DNA of 64,000 nt from Thalassotalea eurytherma (GTDB lineage: Bacteria > Pseudomonadota > Gammaproteobacteria > Enterobacterales > Alteromonadaceae), in assembly GCF_030161415.1 (NCBI RefSeq), contig NZ_BSSU01000003.1, forward strand, positions 212,797-276,796, read 5' to 3'. The notes under the pieces are model-generated. The model was not told the DNA's origin and did no database searches. It saw only the letters and a program-made list of their open reading frames with translations. The position numbers and the translations under genes are program-made. Positions 54,743 to 64,000 of this stretch are shown piece after piece. The first letter of the stretch is position 1; each line of letters opens with the position of its first letter.

Positions 54743-56656
54743 CTAGAAAACGTTGTTCGTTGGTTCACTTAACGTTTTACGAGTAATCTTAGCTTTTGCG
54801 CGAAGAGACTCTACATAAGCTACATATGATGCTTGCGATAACGTTTGTGTTTGTTGCTCAACAACGTTATCAAGAGCTGGTGCAGCTAAGCCTTCGTAAA
54901 CAGCTGTTACTTCAACAACCGCTACTTGACCATTACGCATACTCGCTGTATCAGCAGACACCTTGCCTTCGGTTGGATGAGGCAATGTAAACGCTAAGCG
55001 TGCAATCGCACTGTCAACATCAGCACTGTAACGAGTAATAGCAGGCTTCTCGGTAAAAGTAGCTCCTAATTCAGTCGCTTTTTCTGATACATCTTCACCA
55101 GCTTTGTAGCTTGCTAAAATCGCATCAACAGCATCTTGCGCTGCAACAGCTGCTTTATCAGCAACTAACTGCGATTTGATCGTATCAGATACTTCACTTA
55201 AAGGACGTGTTTTCGCTTCTTGGTATTCTTGTAAACGAACAACCATTGCTAAGTTTTCATTTACTTCAATAATATCTGAGTTCAAGTTTTCAGATAACAC
55301 GATGTCTGAGAACATCGCATCAATCACTGATTGCTCATTAAATGGTGGTTGCTGGTTGTTACGTGTTAACCAATCAGATGTTTGCACTTCTGCATTCACC
55401 GCACCAGCAGCATCTTCTAACGTATCAGGAAATTCAAAACTTAAACGCGCTAGTTCTTGTTGAAGCTCGTAAAACTTGTTTTGTGCTTCGCTTTCACTTA
55501 CTTGTGCCATTAACTCTTCTTGAATAGCTTCAAAGGTTTGTACTTCAGCCGCTTTGAAGTCAGTTAATTTAATTAAGTGGAAACCAAACTCAGATTCTAC
55601 AACTTCAGAAACATCATTCATATTAGCTAAGGCAAGTGCTGCTTCTTCGAATGCTTCATCCATAACACCAAGTTCTAACCACTCTAAATCACCGCCGTTC
55701 TCACCACTAAATGTATCAGCAGAAAGTTCTTTCGCCAATTCAGCAAAATCTTCACCTTGTGCAATACGGTTTGCAATAGAACGAATTTCCTGTTCTGCAG
55801 CTGATTTGTCATCACCAAACTCAATAAGAATATGAGAAATACGGCGTTGCTCTTCTTTAGAGAAGCTTGCAATATTTTCTTGATAGTAGGCTTTAGCGTC
55901 TGCTTCAGTCACTTCAATGTCTTTTGCAATATCAAACACGTCTAACAGTACGTACTCAACTTTTACTTGTTCTTGTGTTTGAAAACGGTTTTCATTTTCT
56001 TGGTAGTAAGCTGAAATTTCATCTTCAGAAACTTCAACTTGAGATTTAAATTGTTCCGTATCAACAACGGCAAATTTAATATCACGTGTTTGATTACGTA
56101 ACTTTTCAATTTGCTGTGCTTGGAAAGGTAAACCAAATTCACCTGATACGATCGCCATGCCTAATTGGCGACGAGCCATTTCTACACGCAAGTAATCACG
56201 AAAATCGCTTGATTGGAAAAAACCGCTTTGATTGATAATCGCTAAATAACGATTGTTATCAAATTGGCCATCAACTTGGAATTCTTCCATGTTGCGAATC
56301 GTTTTCTTTAATTCTTCATCAGAAATACGAATGGCTAAATCGCGAGCGGCTTGATCAAGTAACTTTTCATTAATTAAGTTATCAAGTACGCCGTTACGTA
56401 AATTTGCTAAATAAGCAGGATTTGCTACTAACGTATCAAACATATCACCAAATTGTTGCGCCATGCGATTACGTTGTGATTGATACGCTTGTTCAAATGC
56501 TTGCTGTGAAATTTTTTCACCGTTAACTTCTGCTACCGATGTATCAACGTTGTTTGTATAACTACCGATACCTGCAATAGCAAAGGTCAAGATAATGAAA
56601 CCTAAGATTACCTTAGCCGTCATTCCTTGAGAGTTTTCTCTAATTCTTTCTAACAT
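54743..56656 (-). CDS. ppiD: Peptidyl-prolyl cis-trans isomerase D, periplasmic chaperone
   Basis: A 637-residue inner-membrane-anchored periplasmic folding factor. The N-terminus MLERIRENSQGMTAKVILGF followed by ILTFAIAGIGSY is the PpiD anchor. A SurA-like N-domain follows (VNGEKISQQAFEQAYQSQRN near 44). The parvulin-type domain at about 265-355 has RRISHILIEFGDDKSAAEQE, GGDLEWLELGVMDEAFEEAA and VVESEFGFHLIKLTDF. A second, degenerate C-terminal part follows. It works at the Sec exit. It lies 160 bases downstream of hupB, separated by a terminator, as in other gammaproteobacteria. Confidence 0.96.
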   Translation of the reverse strand: MLERIRENSQGMTAKVILGFIILTFAIAGIGSYTNNVDTSVAEVNGEKISQQAFEQAYQSQRNRMAQQFGDMFDTLVANPAYLANLRNGVLDNLINEKLLDQAARDLAIRISDEELKKTIRNMEEFQVDGQFDNNRYLAIINQSGFFQSSDFRDYLRVEMARRQLGMAIVSGEFGLPFQAQQIEKLRNQTRDIKFAVVDTEQFKSQVEVSEDEISAYYQENENRFQTQEQVKVEYVLLDVFDIAKDIEVTEADAKAYYQENIASFSKEEQRRISHILIEFGDDKSAAEQEIRSIANRIAQGEDFAELAKELSADTFSGENGGDLEWLELGVMDEAFEEAALALANMNDVSEVVESEFGFHLIKLTDFKAAEVQTFEAIQEELMAQVSESEAQNKFYELQQELARLSFEFPDTLEDAAGAVNAEVQTSDWLTRNNQQPPFNEQSVIDAMFSDIVLSENLNSDIIEVNENLAMVVRLQEYQEAKTRPLSEVSDTIKSQLVADKAAVAAQDAVDAILASYKAGEDVSEKATELGATFTEKPAITRYSADVDSAIARLAFTLPHPTEGKVSADTASMRNGQVAVVEVTAVYEGLAAPALDNVVEQQTQTLSQASYVAYVESLRAKAKITRKTLSEPTNNVF

Positions 56657-56770
56657 CTTTTTCTCTTTAACACGATTACGTATTTTTACTGCTCGCGATT
56701 CTACCAGATTTACTGTGGTAGTTGATAGTGATTATCTTGTTATCTACCGCTAAATTTCAGATTTCGATAA

Positions 56771-56798
56771 CAAAAAAACCACCCTAGGGTGGTTTTTT
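56771..56798 (-). terminator. hupB terminator
   Basis: AAAAAACCACCCTAGGGTGG followed by TTTTTT: a 7-base-pair CCACCCT/AGGGTGG stem without unpaired centre, with A-run and T-run, 22 bases past the hupB stop on the minus strand. It separates hupB from ppiD. Confidence 0.9.
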
Positions 56799-56819
56799 AC
56801 AAAACTACTTAAACTGTGA

Positions 56820-57092
56820 TTAGTTACAAGCGTCTTTTAATGCTTTACCTGCTTTGAAAGATGGAATCTTTGCAGCAGCAATTTCGATTGTGGCACCAGT
56901 TTGTGGGTTACGGCCAGTGCGTGCAGCACGGTCACGTACAGAGAATGTACCAAAACCAACTAACGCAACTTGCTCACCAGATTTTAATTCTTCAGTTACA
57001 GCTTCGATGAACGAATCTAATGCACGGCCAGCAGCCGCTTTAGAAATATCAGCACCAGCAGCAATTTTCTCGATTAGTTGAGACTTATTCAC
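56820..57092 (-). CDS. hupB: DNA-binding protein HU-beta
   Basis: A 90-residue histone-like protein, [20 protein letters not shown], with the conserved [20 protein letters not shown] segment near residues 42-61 and [20 protein letters not shown] near 62-81, the DNA-embracing arm. It starts with GTG at 57092 and has AGGGGAAG 5 bases before it. HU bends and compacts DNA as a dimer. It stands after lon in the classical order. Confidence 0.97.
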   Translation of the reverse strand: MNKSQLIEKIAAGADISKAAAGRALDSFIEAVTEELKSGEQVALVGFGTFSVRDRAARTGRNPQTGATIEIAAAKIPSFKAGKALKDACN

Positions 57093-57163
57093 AGTGTCTT
57101 CCCCTTCATTTGTTATTATTCAGCGCTATCATTTATTATTTGTTAGCGTTCCTTGGAAACAAT

Positions 57164-57192
57164 TTTATATCAAGCTTCGGTTGGAACATCAA
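57164..57192 (-). promoter_or_regulatory. Candidate sigma-70 promoter of hupB
   Basis: On the minus strand TTGATG (57187-57192) and TATAAA (57164-57169) are separated by 17 bases, about 72 bases before the hupB start. Both boxes match 4-5 of 6 consensus positions. It gives hupB its own promoter apart from lon. Confidence 0.65.
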
Positions 57193-57312
57193 GCACCGTA
57201 GTTAAGAAATTAAATTAAAGATAATTATTCTTATCTTTACTAGAGAGCCTATTTACATTGACCTCTAGCGATATAGTCGTACTTAACTTACCACAGTTTC
57301 AGCGTTTGAAAA

Positions 57313-57333
57313 GCAAAAAATGCATTTTTTTGC
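57313..57333 (-). terminator. A/T-rich hairpin after lon (possible terminator)
   Basis: Within the 286-base gap between lon and hupB, GCAAAAAA and TTTTTTTGC can pair around TGCA. Long A and T runs lie on both sides (57313-57362). Such a stem is weak, and the lon stop is about 46 bases away. It may be the lon terminator; apart from it and the hupB promoter I see nothing in this gap. Confidence 0.35.
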
Positions 57334-57378
57334 AATTTTTTTGCTTTTTTTTCGCATTTTCCTGTTTTAGGCCTCTAT

Positions 57379-59727
57379 TTACTTACCAATTGTCCATTTT
57401 TCAAACGGATGCTCGAGTGCAATTTGTAACACTTCATCGATCCATTTCACTGGGTGAATGGATAAATCAGCTTTTACGTTGTCTGGAATTTCGCTTAAAT
57501 CACGTTCATTGTCTTTCGGAATAACCACTGTTTTAATGCCACCACGGTGAGCAGCAAGTAGTTTTTCCTTTAAACCACCAATGGCGAGTACTTCGCCACG
57601 TAAGGTAATTTCACCTGTCATTGCCACGTCTGCTTTTACAGGGTTACCTGTTAAGCTAGAAACTAGCGCTGTACACATGCCAATACCGGCACTAGGTCCA
57701 TCTTTTGGTGTTGCACCTTCTGGCACATGAACGTGGATATCACGTTTTTCATGGAAATCATCATTAATACGAAGCTTTTCTGTGCGACTACGCACGACTG
57801 TCATTGCCGCTTGAATTGACTCTTGCATGACATCGCCTAATGAACCGGTATAAGTTAACTTGCCTTTACCTGGTACAGACGCTGTTTCAATCGTCAGTAA
57901 TTCACCACCCACTTGCGTCCAAGCTAAACCAGTTACTAGGCCAACACGGTTTTCATCATCTGCTTTACCGTAGTCATGGCGTTGAACACCTAAAAATTCA
58001 CTTAGGTTCTCTTGCGTGATTTCAACTTTCTTCATGTCTTTATTAAGTAAAATAGCTTTAACCGCTTTACGACATAATTTTGAAATTTCTCGTTCTAAAC
58101 TACGCACGCCTGCTTCACGCGTGTAGTAACGAATGATGCCGATAATGGCGCTATCGTCAATATTGATTTCATGCGCTTTTAAGCCATTGCGACCAATTTG
58201 TTTTGCGACGAGGTGTTGTTTAGCAATGTTTAGTTTTTCATCTTCTGTATAACCAGATAAACGAATAACTTCCATACGATCAAGTAATGGGCCTGGAATA
58301 TCCATTGAGTTAGACGTTGCCACAAACATGACATCAGACAAATCGTAATCAACTTCTAAGTAATGATCGTTGAAGCTTGTGTTTTGCTCAGGATCTAATA
58401 CTTCTAGTAAGGCTGATGATGGGTCGCCACGCATATCAGACGACATTTTATCAATTTCATCTAGTAAGAATAATGGGTTTTTAACACCAACTTTTGCCAT
58501 TTTTTGAATTAACTTACCTGGCAAAGAGCCAATGTAAGTTCGGCGATGCCCACGAATTTCTGCTTCATCACGCACGCCACCTAGTGCCATACGAACATAC
58601 TTACGACCAGTAGACTTAGCGATTGATTGACCCAGTGAGGTTTTACCAACACCTGGAGGCCCAACTAAACAAAGAATTGGCCCTTTAAGTTGGCTAACAC
58701 GTTGTTGAACGGCTAGATATTCAATAATGCGTTCTTTAACTTTGTCTAAACCATAATGGTCTTTGTTAAGCACTTCTTCGGCTAACGCTAAGTTTTTCTT
58801 CAACTTACTACGCTTTTTCCAAGGCACACTCGTCATCCAATCGATATATGAGCGAACAACCGTGGCTTCAGCCGACATAGGCGACATCATTTTTAATTTT
58901 TGTAATTCAGCAAGCGTTTTTTCTTTCGCTTCAGCTGGCATTTTAGCGTCTTCAATTTTTTGGGTGATTTGCTCAACTTCATCTGGCACATCATCCATTT
59001 CACCAAGCTCTTTTTGAATCGCTTTCATTTGCTCATTCAAATAGTATTCGCGTTGGCTTTTTTCCATTTGCTTTTTAACACGGCCGCGGATTTTCTTTTC
59101 CACTTGCAGTAAATCGATTTCACCTTCCATTTGCGCCATCAAAAATTCTAAGCGATCAGTAATATCGTTGATCTCTAAAACCTTTTGCTTGTCGACAAGC
59201 TTTAATGGCATGTGAGCGGCCATTGTATCGGCTAACTGCTCTGCATCATCAATGCCAGAGACAGACGTTAATACTTCAGGTGGAATCTTCTTATTTAACT
59301 TTACATAACCTTCAAACTGAGAAATAGCTGAACGGACAAGCACTTCTTCACTTTCTTGGTCAGCAGGCTGTGACTCAAGGAACTCAATATTTGCAATGAA
59401 CTGAGGATCTGTTTCAGTGAACTCTTTTAACGTAGCACGTTGAACACCTTCAACTAATACTTTTACCGTGCCGTCCGGCAGTTTTAACATTTGGAGAATT
59501 GTTGCGACAGTACCCGTTTGATAAACATCGTCAGCTGTAGGATCGTCAACAGCGGCATCTTTTTGCGCAACTAAAAATATTTGTTTATCTTGCTCCATTG
59601 CAATATCTAAACAACGGATCGACTTTTCTCGACCAACAAATAGTGGAATGACCATTTGTGGATAAACCACAACGTCTCTTAAGGCAAGAACGGGAATTTC
59701 AATCACACCAGATAGCGCTTTGCTCAT
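57379..59727 (-). CDS. lon: ATP-dependent protease Lon
   Basis: A 782-residue LonA protease (E. coli 784). The N-domain has VLALRDVVVYPQMVIPLFVG near residue 13, followed by a coiled region. The AAA+ domain has Walker A CLVGPPGVGKTSLGQSIAKS near 352 and Walker B NPLFLLDEIDKMSSD near 418. The protease domain has PKDGPSAGIGMCTALVSSL with catalytic Ser near 677 and GGLKEKLLAAHRGGI with catalytic Lys near 720. It degrades misfolded and regulatory proteins in the cytoplasm. A sigma-32-type promoter stands about 80 bases upstream, after the clpX terminator. Confidence 0.98.
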   Translation of the reverse strand: MSKALSGVIEIPVLALRDVVVYPQMVIPLFVGREKSIRCLDIAMEQDKQIFLVAQKDAAVDDPTADDVYQTGTVATILQMLKLPDGTVKVLVEGVQRATLKEFTETDPQFIANIEFLESQPADQESEEVLVRSAISQFEGYVKLNKKIPPEVLTSVSGIDDAEQLADTMAAHMPLKLVDKQKVLEINDITDRLEFLMAQMEGEIDLLQVEKKIRGRVKKQMEKSQREYYLNEQMKAIQKELGEMDDVPDEVEQITQKIEDAKMPAEAKEKTLAELQKLKMMSPMSAEATVVRSYIDWMTSVPWKKRSKLKKNLALAEEVLNKDHYGLDKVKERIIEYLAVQQRVSQLKGPILCLVGPPGVGKTSLGQSIAKSTGRKYVRMALGGVRDEAEIRGHRRTYIGSLPGKLIQKMAKVGVKNPLFLLDEIDKMSSDMRGDPSSALLEVLDPEQNTSFNDHYLEVDYDLSDVMFVATSNSMDIPGPLLDRMEVIRLSGYTEDEKLNIAKQHLVAKQIGRNGLKAHEINIDDSAIIGIIRYYTREAGVRSLEREISKLCRKAVKAILLNKDMKKVEITQENLSEFLGVQRHDYGKADDENRVGLVTGLAWTQVGGELLTIETASVPGKGKLTYTGSLGDVMQESIQAAMTVVRSRTEKLRINDDFHEKRDIHVHVPEGATPKDGPSAGIGMCTALVSSLTGNPVKADVAMTGEITLRGEVLAIGGLKEKLLAAHRGGIKTVVIPKDNERDLSEIPDNVKADLSIHPVKWIDEVLQIALEHPFEKWTIGK

Positions 59728-59808
59728 AGGTACTCTCTTACTGAATTCGAATCAACGGAAAAGCAAACAGCTGCAACAACAACTGTTGTTATTATGTATT
59801 TAAAAAGT

Positions 59809-59836
59809 ATATGGGGATAATAGTTGAGGATTCAAC
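59809..59836 (-). promoter_or_regulatory. Sigma-32 (heat-shock) promoter of lon
   Basis: On the minus strand GTTGAAT (59830-59836) and CCCCATAT (59809-59816) are 13 bases apart. This matches the RpoH consensus CTTGAA-N11 to 16-CCCCATnT and closely resembles the known E. coli lon promoter, which also has TTGAAT and CCCCATATAC. It lies 81 bases before the lon start. Confidence 0.85.
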
Positions 59837-59845
59837 AAAGGGATC

Positions 59846-59873
59846 AAAAAAAGAGCCTAATTGGCTCTTTTTT
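59846..59873 (-). terminator. clpX terminator
   Basis: AAAAGAGCC and GGCTCTTTT pair around AATT, with flanking A-run and a seven-T run, 30 bases past the clpX stop on the minus strand. It separates clpX from the heat-shock promoter of lon. Confidence 0.88.
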
Positions 59874-59902
59874 AAACGATTTACAATAACTTTGTCAAAA
59901 GG

Positions 59903-61183
59903 CTAACCTTCTGAGGCAGTTTTCTCGTTCGCTGTTTCATAGATAACGATTGGCTTAGATTCACCTTTTATCACCGTATCATCTATTACTACTTTAGCAA
60001 CGTTTTCCATTGAAGGAAGCTCATACATGGTATCAAGTAATACAGCTTCTACAATTGAGCGCAAACCACGTGCGCCTGTTTTACGTTCCATCGCTTTATT
60101 AGCAATAGCGTGTAAAGCATCTTCACGAAAATCTAATTCAACACCTTCCATATCGAACAACGCTGAGAACTGCTTAGTTAACGCGTTTTTCGGCTCTTGT
60201 AAGATCTGAATAAGTGCTTCTTCATCCAGTTCGCTTAAGGTAGCTACTACAGGTAAACGACCGATAAATTCAGGAATCAAACCATACTTAACTAAATCTT
60301 CTGGTTCTACTTCTTGGAAGCGCTCGGTTAATGATTTACTTGAATCATCTGAGCGTACTTCAGCACCAAAACCAATACCAGTACCTGTAGCACAGCGTTG
60401 CTCAATGACTTTATCTAAGCCGGCAAATGCACCACCACAAATAAAGAGGATTTTAGACGTATCAACTTGCAAAAACTCTTGCTGTGGATGCTTACGACCA
60501 CCTTGAGGCGGAACAGAAGCAACGGTACCTTCAATAAGCTTCAATAAGGCTTGCTGCACACCTTCACCAGATACATCTCGTGTAATTGATGGGTTATCAG
60601 ACTTACGAGAAATTTTATCAATTTCATCGATATAGACGATACCACGTTGTGCTTTCTCTACATCGTAGTCACATTTTTGCAGTAACTTTTGGATAATGTT
60701 TTCAACATCTTCACCGACATAACCAGCTTCGGTTAATGTCGTCGCATCGGCCATGGTAAAAGGCACATCAAGTAAGCGTGCTAAGGTTTCTGCAAGTAAG
60801 GTTTTACCACTACCAGTAGGACCAATAAGTAGAATGTTACTTTTACTTAATTCAATGCCATTGTGTGAGTCACCGTTTCGCAAACGCTTATAGTGATTAT
60901 ATACCGCTACCGACAACACTTTTTTAGCGTGTTCTTGACCAATAACGTAATCGTCTAAACTCTCTCGAATTTCGATAGGTGTAGGTAGTGCTTCTTTTTC
61001 TTCTTTAGGTGAAATTTCTTTAATTTCTTCACGAATAATGTCGTTGCATAACTCAACACATTCGTCACATACATAAACCGAAGGACCAGCAATTAATTTA
61101 CGTACTTCGTGCTGGCTTTTACCGCAAAACGAGCAGTAAAGTAACTTGCCGTTATCGCCGTCACCCTTTGTAATGTCGGTCAT
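59903..61183 (-). CDS. clpX: ATP-dependent Clp protease ATP-binding subunit ClpX
   Basis: A 426-residue AAA+ unfoldase. The N-terminal C4 zinc domain has [19 protein letters not shown] and [13 protein letters not shown] near residues 16-49. Other motifs are Walker [21 protein letters not shown] near 117, the pore-loop [13 protein letters not shown], Walker [20 protein letters not shown] near 180, and sensor 2 [11 protein letters not shown] near 370. It feeds substrates to ClpP. It follows clpP by 115 bases with a hairpin between. Confidence 0.98.
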   Translation of the reverse strand: MTDITKGDGDNGKLLYCSFCGKSQHEVRKLIAGPSVYVCDECVELCNDIIREEIKEISPKEEKEALPTPIEIRESLDDYVIGQEHAKKVLSVAVYNHYKRLRNGDSHNGIELSKSNILLIGPTGSGKTLLAETLARLLDVPFTMADATTLTEAGYVGEDVENIIQKLLQKCDYDVEKAQRGIVYIDEIDKISRKSDNPSITRDVSGEGVQQALLKLIEGTVASVPPQGGRKHPQQEFLQVDTSKILFICGGAFAGLDKVIEQRCATGTGIGFGAEVRSDDSSKSLTERFQEVEPEDLVKYGLIPEFIGRLPVVATLSELDEEALIQILQEPKNALTKQFSALFDMEGVELDFREDALHAIANKAMERKTGARGLRSIVEAVLLDTMYELPSMENVAKVVIDDTVIKGESKPIVIYETANEKTASEG

Positions 61184-61246
61184 AGGGTACCTCTAACTAT
61201 CATCTAAACTGAGCTATTTATAAAAATAGCGATATTAACTATTGAG

Positions 61247-61273
61247 AAAAAAGAAGGTGTATTAGACCTTCTC
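61247..61273 (-). terminator. Hairpin with U-tract between clpP and clpX
   Basis: On the minus strand GAGAAGGT and ACCTTCTT pair around a 7-base loop and are followed by six T. It lies 26-52 bases after the clpP stop. It may be a partial terminator setting the clpP to clpX ratio. Confidence 0.75.
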
Positions 61274-61298
61274 GTAGTCAAACTACTTTAACTATAGC

Positions 61299-61937
61299 TT
61301 ATTGATCGATACGTTTCTCTAAAATTGCATCTACTAAGCCGTAATCTACAGCTGCTTGAGCACTTAAGAAATTATCTCGATCGGTATCTTCTGTCACACG
61401 TTCAATCGGCTGACCGGTATGTTCAGCAATTAAAGTGTTTAACTTTTCTTTAATATGCAAAATTTCTTTTGCATGAATCTCGAAATCAGATGCTTGACCT
61501 TGGAAGCCACCAAGTGGTTGGTGGATCATAACGCGAGCATTAGGCAAACAATAACGTTTACCTTTTTCGCCACCTGACAATAAAAAGGCGCCCATACTTG
61601 CTGCTTGGCCAATACACACAGTACTCACATTTGGCTTGATAAACTTCATCGTATCGTAAATAGCCATGCCAGCAGTTACTGAACCACCAGGAGAATTGAT
61701 ATATAAGTAAATATCTTTTTCTGGATTTTCTGATTCTAAAAATAATAATTGAGCAACAATAAGATTTGCCATGTGATCTTCAACTTGACCACACAAGAAA
61801 ATTACACGCTCTTTGAGCAAACGAGAATAGATATCGTAAGAACGTTCACCTTTAGCAGTTTGCTCAACTACCATAGGTACTAATGCATTTTCAGTTAAAC
61901 TGGTAATATCTGACATAGTTGGGTGAGAATTAAACAA
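61299..61937 (-). CDS. clpP: ATP-dependent Clp protease proteolytic subunit ClpP
   Basis: A 212-residue serine peptidase forming the 14-subunit ClpP chamber. It has [20 protein letters not shown] near residue 17, [20 protein letters not shown] near 77, catalytic Ser in [19 protein letters not shown] near 112, catalytic His in [15 protein letters not shown] near 140 and Asp in [10 protein letters not shown] near 186. I kept the TTG start at 61937 because AAGGAAG precedes it at good distance. An ATG at 61916 (MSDITSL) has no ribosome site but is the alternative. A short propeptide is usual for this family. Confidence 0.97.
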   Translation of the reverse strand: MFNSHPTMSDITSLTENALVPMVVEQTAKGERSYDIYSRLLKERVIFLCGQVEDHMANLIVAQLLFLESENPEKDIYLYINSPGGSVTAGMAIYDTMKFIKPNVSTVCIGQAASMGAFLLSGGEKGKRYCLPNARVMIHQPLGGFQGQASDFEIHAKEILHIKEKLNTLIAEHTGQPIERVTEDTDRDNFLSAQAAVDYGLVDAILEKRIDQ

Positions 61938-61959
61938 CAGCGCTTCCTTCTAAAAATAA

Positions 61960-61991
61960 AAATGGCTTATATGAAAACATATAAGCCATTT
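61960..61991 (-). terminator. tig terminator
   Basis: AAATGGCTTATATG and CATATAAGCCATTT form a perfect 14-base-pair stem with a 4-base loop; on the minus strand it is followed by a T-rich run. It lies 35 bases past the trigger factor stop. Confidence 0.88.
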
Positions 61992-62016
61992 AAGCTACTG
62001 AACTAGTTAATGTCAA
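61988..62016 (-). promoter_or_regulatory. Candidate sigma-70 promoter of clpP
   Basis: On the minus strand a perfect TTGACA (62011-62016) and TTAAAT (61988-61993) are 17 bases apart in the tig-clpP gap. The -10 box overlaps the first bases of the tig terminator stem, so termination of tig and start of clpP transcription share DNA. The consensus -35 is the main evidence. Confidence 0.5.
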
Positions 62017-62025
62017 TCAAAAAGC

Positions 62026-63333
62026 TTATTTAGCTTCCGGATTCATGATTTCTTTAAAGCTAGTTTCTTTTTCAGTTACTTTTGCTTTGTCTAAAACGAA
62101 TTCAACTGCTTGCTCTTCTAATGCAACGTTTTGCATTTGTTGAAGCATTTCTTTGTTTTCGTTGTAGTACTTGATCACTTCTTGCGGATCTTCGTATGCC
62201 GATGCAGCTGTTTCAATTAACTCTTGAACTTTAGCATCATCAACTTTGATTTCGTTTACTTTGATTACTTCACCAAGTAATAAACCAACTTTTACGCGAC
62301 GCTTAGCTTGCTCTTCAAACATTTCTGATGGAAGATTAGGCATGTTTTGCGGATCTACTTGACCACCAAAACGTTGCATAGCTTGTTGACGTAAAACATC
62401 AACTTCTTGGTCTACTAAAGCTTTTGGTAAATCAACTTCGTTAGCTTCTAATAACGCTTCGATAACTTGGTCTTTTACTTTAGCTTTAACCGCTTGACCT
62501 AACTCACGAGACATGTTTTTGCTTACTTCGTCACGTAAAGCGTCAATGCCGCCTTCTTCAATACCAAATAATTTAGCAAACTCTTCGTCTACTTCTGGTA
62601 ATACAGGGCCTTCAGTTTTGATAACTTTAATATCAAACTCAGCTTCTTTACCTTTTAAGTTTTCAGCATGGTAATCTTCTGGGAATGTCACGTTAATTGT
62701 GTGCTCTTCACCAACTTTCATACCGTTTAATTCTTTTTCAAAACCTGGGATCATACGACCAGAACCAAGCTCTAATTCAAACGCTTCAGCTTTACCGCCT
62801 TCAAACTCTTCACCATCAACACGGCCTAAGAAGTCGATTGTTAACTTATCGCCTTTCTTAGCTTTACGCTTATTTTCTTTCCACGTTTTGTGTTGGTTTT
62901 GTAGAGTAACGAACATTTCGTCTAAGTCAGCGTCAGTTACTTCAGCTTTTGGTGCTTCAACTGCGATCTTTTCGATATCTTTTACTTCTACTTCTGGGTA
63001 GATTTCGAATACAGCTTCAAACTCTAACTCTTTACCTTCTTCATTGCTTTTAGCGATGAACTCAGGACGGCCTGCTGGGTTTAACTTCTCAGCCATGATT
63101 GCTTCGAAGAAGTTACGTTGCATTAATTCACCAGCAACTTCTTGACGAACAGACTTACCGTAACGCTTTTGAAGAACTGTTGGTGGAACTTTACCCGGGC
63201 GGAAACCATTAATACGTTGCGTTTTACCGATTTGGCGTAAACGATTCTTAACTTCTACATCAACAGTTTCGGCAGGAACAGAAATTGTAAGGCGACGTTC
63301 CAAACCTTGTGTAGTCTCAACTGAAACTTGCAT
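62026..63333 (-). CDS. tig: Trigger factor
   Basis: A 435-residue ribosome-bound chaperone. The N-terminal ribosome-binding domain starts [20 protein letters not shown] and has the signature [20 protein letters not shown] near residues 39-58. The FKBP-like domain is at about 155-240: [40 protein letters not shown]. The helical C-terminal arms follow ([20 protein letters not shown]). It binds nascent chains and isomerises prolyl bonds. It is the first gene of the tig-clpP-clpX-lon-hupB-ppiD block. The 667 bases beyond it show no confident gene. Confidence 0.98.
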   Translation of the reverse strand: MQVSVETTQGLERRLTISVPAETVDVEVKNRLRQIGKTQRINGFRPGKVPPTVLQKRYGKSVRQEVAGELMQRNFFEAIMAEKLNPAGRPEFIAKSNEEGKELEFEAVFEIYPEVEVKDIEKIAVEAPKAEVTDADLDEMFVTLQNQHKTWKENKRKAKKGDKLTIDFLGRVDGEEFEGGKAEAFELELGSGRMIPGFEKELNGMKVGEEHTINVTFPEDYHAENLKGKEAEFDIKVIKTEGPVLPEVDEEFAKLFGIEEGGIDALRDEVSKNMSRELGQAVKAKVKDQVIEALLEANEVDLPKALVDQEVDVLRQQAMQRFGGQVDPQNMPNLPSEMFEEQAKRRVKVGLLLGEVIKVNEIKVDDAKVQELIETAASAYEDPQEVIKYYNENKEMLQQMQNVALEEQAVEFVLDKAKVTEKETSFKEIMNPEAK

Positions 63334-63704
63334 TTATATACCTCAAAAATTTGCGTTTATACGCTTCTACTTAAGCATCTATTAAAGTTCATTTATCAGT
63401 TAACTTACATGGGGATGCTAAAAGCATATTTCAAGAAGTTTTTAATCACTAATAAAGTAATAAAAGATGATCAGATTAAAATAATGACGCCGAATTATAT
63501 CTATGCTTTATACAAGAGTCGAGTACAAAACAAGAAAAAATAGTTTTAAAGCGCCAGTCCCTTTAAACACGAATGGCATAAGGTGATTTCTTAGCATTAA
63601 AATCAAACGGGAAATCAGAAATTTATGAGGGATGTCAGCTAAGTGAGTAAATCAAATAGATTGGTTAGTAATTTACAGGAAAGTCTTATGCATAGAAAGA
63701 GAAG

Positions 63705-64000
63705 TGGTCGGTGATGCAAGATTTACTTCGTACATCCTATACTTCACTCTTCGAGCCGCTAAGGCGTTCAAATTTGTTCCAGACACATTTGTGAACTTGC
63801 GACCGAGTGAGCAAATAAAAGTACCCAAACCAACAAAGCTTTAATTAGCTACAGATGTAAGGATTTAGAGGTTTAGAGATTTAGAGATTTAGAGATTTAT
63901 AAAAAGAGACCTGGTCGGTGATGCAAGATTCTAACTAGCGACCGCGTGAGCAAATAAAAGTACCCAAACCGCAGAGCTTGCAATTAGTTACAGAATTAAG
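63705..64000. repeat. Duplicated non-coding repeat with an insert in one copy
   Basis: TGGTCGGTGATGCAAGATT occurs at 63705-63723 and 63912-63930. GCGACCG(A/C)GTGAGCAAATAA followed by AAGTACCCAAACC occurs at 63799-63831 and 63938-63970. In the second copy the two blocks are 7 bases apart; in the first, about 75 other bases lie between. Both copies are followed by a similar AAAGCTT..AATTAG.TACAGA.TAAG tail. The last copy runs to the window edge. No gene frame of merit was seen in 63544-64000. Confidence 0.75.
63864..63899. repeat. Short tandem repeat TTTAGAGA
   Basis: Four and a half copies of an 8-base unit: TTTAGAGG once, then TTTAGAGA three times and TTTA, between the two copies of the larger duplicated repeat. 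The number of units may vary between strains. Confidence 0.85.

Noticed and set aside
63328..63543. 71-codon plus-strand frame divergent from tig
   Set aside because: It starts inside the tig start codon region, is very Lys/Tyr-rich, and has no clear ribosome site or recognised motif. A shorter start at an internal ATG is not better supported.

Overview
The window looks like chromosomal DNA of a marine gammaproteobacterium in the Alteromonadales, most like Colwellia or Thalassotalea. This rests on the order tig-clpP-clpX-lon-hupB-ppiD, the set ribH-nusB-thiL-pgpA, AT-rich composition, and dense intergenic hairpin repeats. No rRNA, tRNA, CRISPR array, prophage or complete insertion sequence was recognised.

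Bases 1 to about 44,200 are one surface-polysaccharide locus, almost all on the minus strand and so read from 44 kb towards base 1. It opens with UDP-HexNAc dehydrogenase and epimerase genes (tviB and tviC type) and a WecA-like initiating transferase. A small lipoprotein, a Wza/VexA-type outer-membrane exporter, a KpsM/KpsT ABC transporter and a Wzz/KpsE/VexD-like inner-membrane protein follow. This front part resembles the Salmonella Vi antigen locus (viaB). Next come complete precursor sets for dTDP-L-rhamnose (rfbA, rfbC, rfbD, rfbB), GDP-mannose (manC, manB) and GDP-L-fucose (gmd, fcl), plus UDP-glucose dehydrogenase (ugd). Between and after them lie glycosyltransferases of several families, methyltransferase-like proteins, long coiled-coil proteins and five predicted sulfotransferases. 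The simplest reading is an ABC-exported, probably sulfated capsule or exopolysaccharide containing fucose, rhamnose and uronic acids. No wzx/wzy and no kpsC/kpsS are visible. A HEPN/MNT toxin-antitoxin pair sits inside the locus.

Bases 44.4 to 54.7 kb hold housekeeping genes: a POT-family peptide transporter, 5-formyltetrahydrofolate cyclo-ligase, rpiA, serA, and pgpA-thiL-nusB-ribH. Arrays of paired hairpins separate them at 46.7-48.3, 50.4-51.1 and 54.1-54.6 kb. All the hairpins share one pattern: a GTCAT foot, a CGAAGG-like core and an ATC end, with stem bases that change in pairs. In one unit the two hairpins flank a complete GIY-YIG nuclease gene, which suggests a nuclease-associated mobile hairpin element. 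Three terminators share a separate covarying core.

Bases 54.7 to 63.3 kb are the protein-quality-control block: trigger factor, ClpP, ClpX, Lon, HU-beta and PpiD, all minus strand. Terminators lie between most of them, and a good sigma-32-type promoter stands before lon. The last 300 bases contain a duplicated non-coding repeat of another family.
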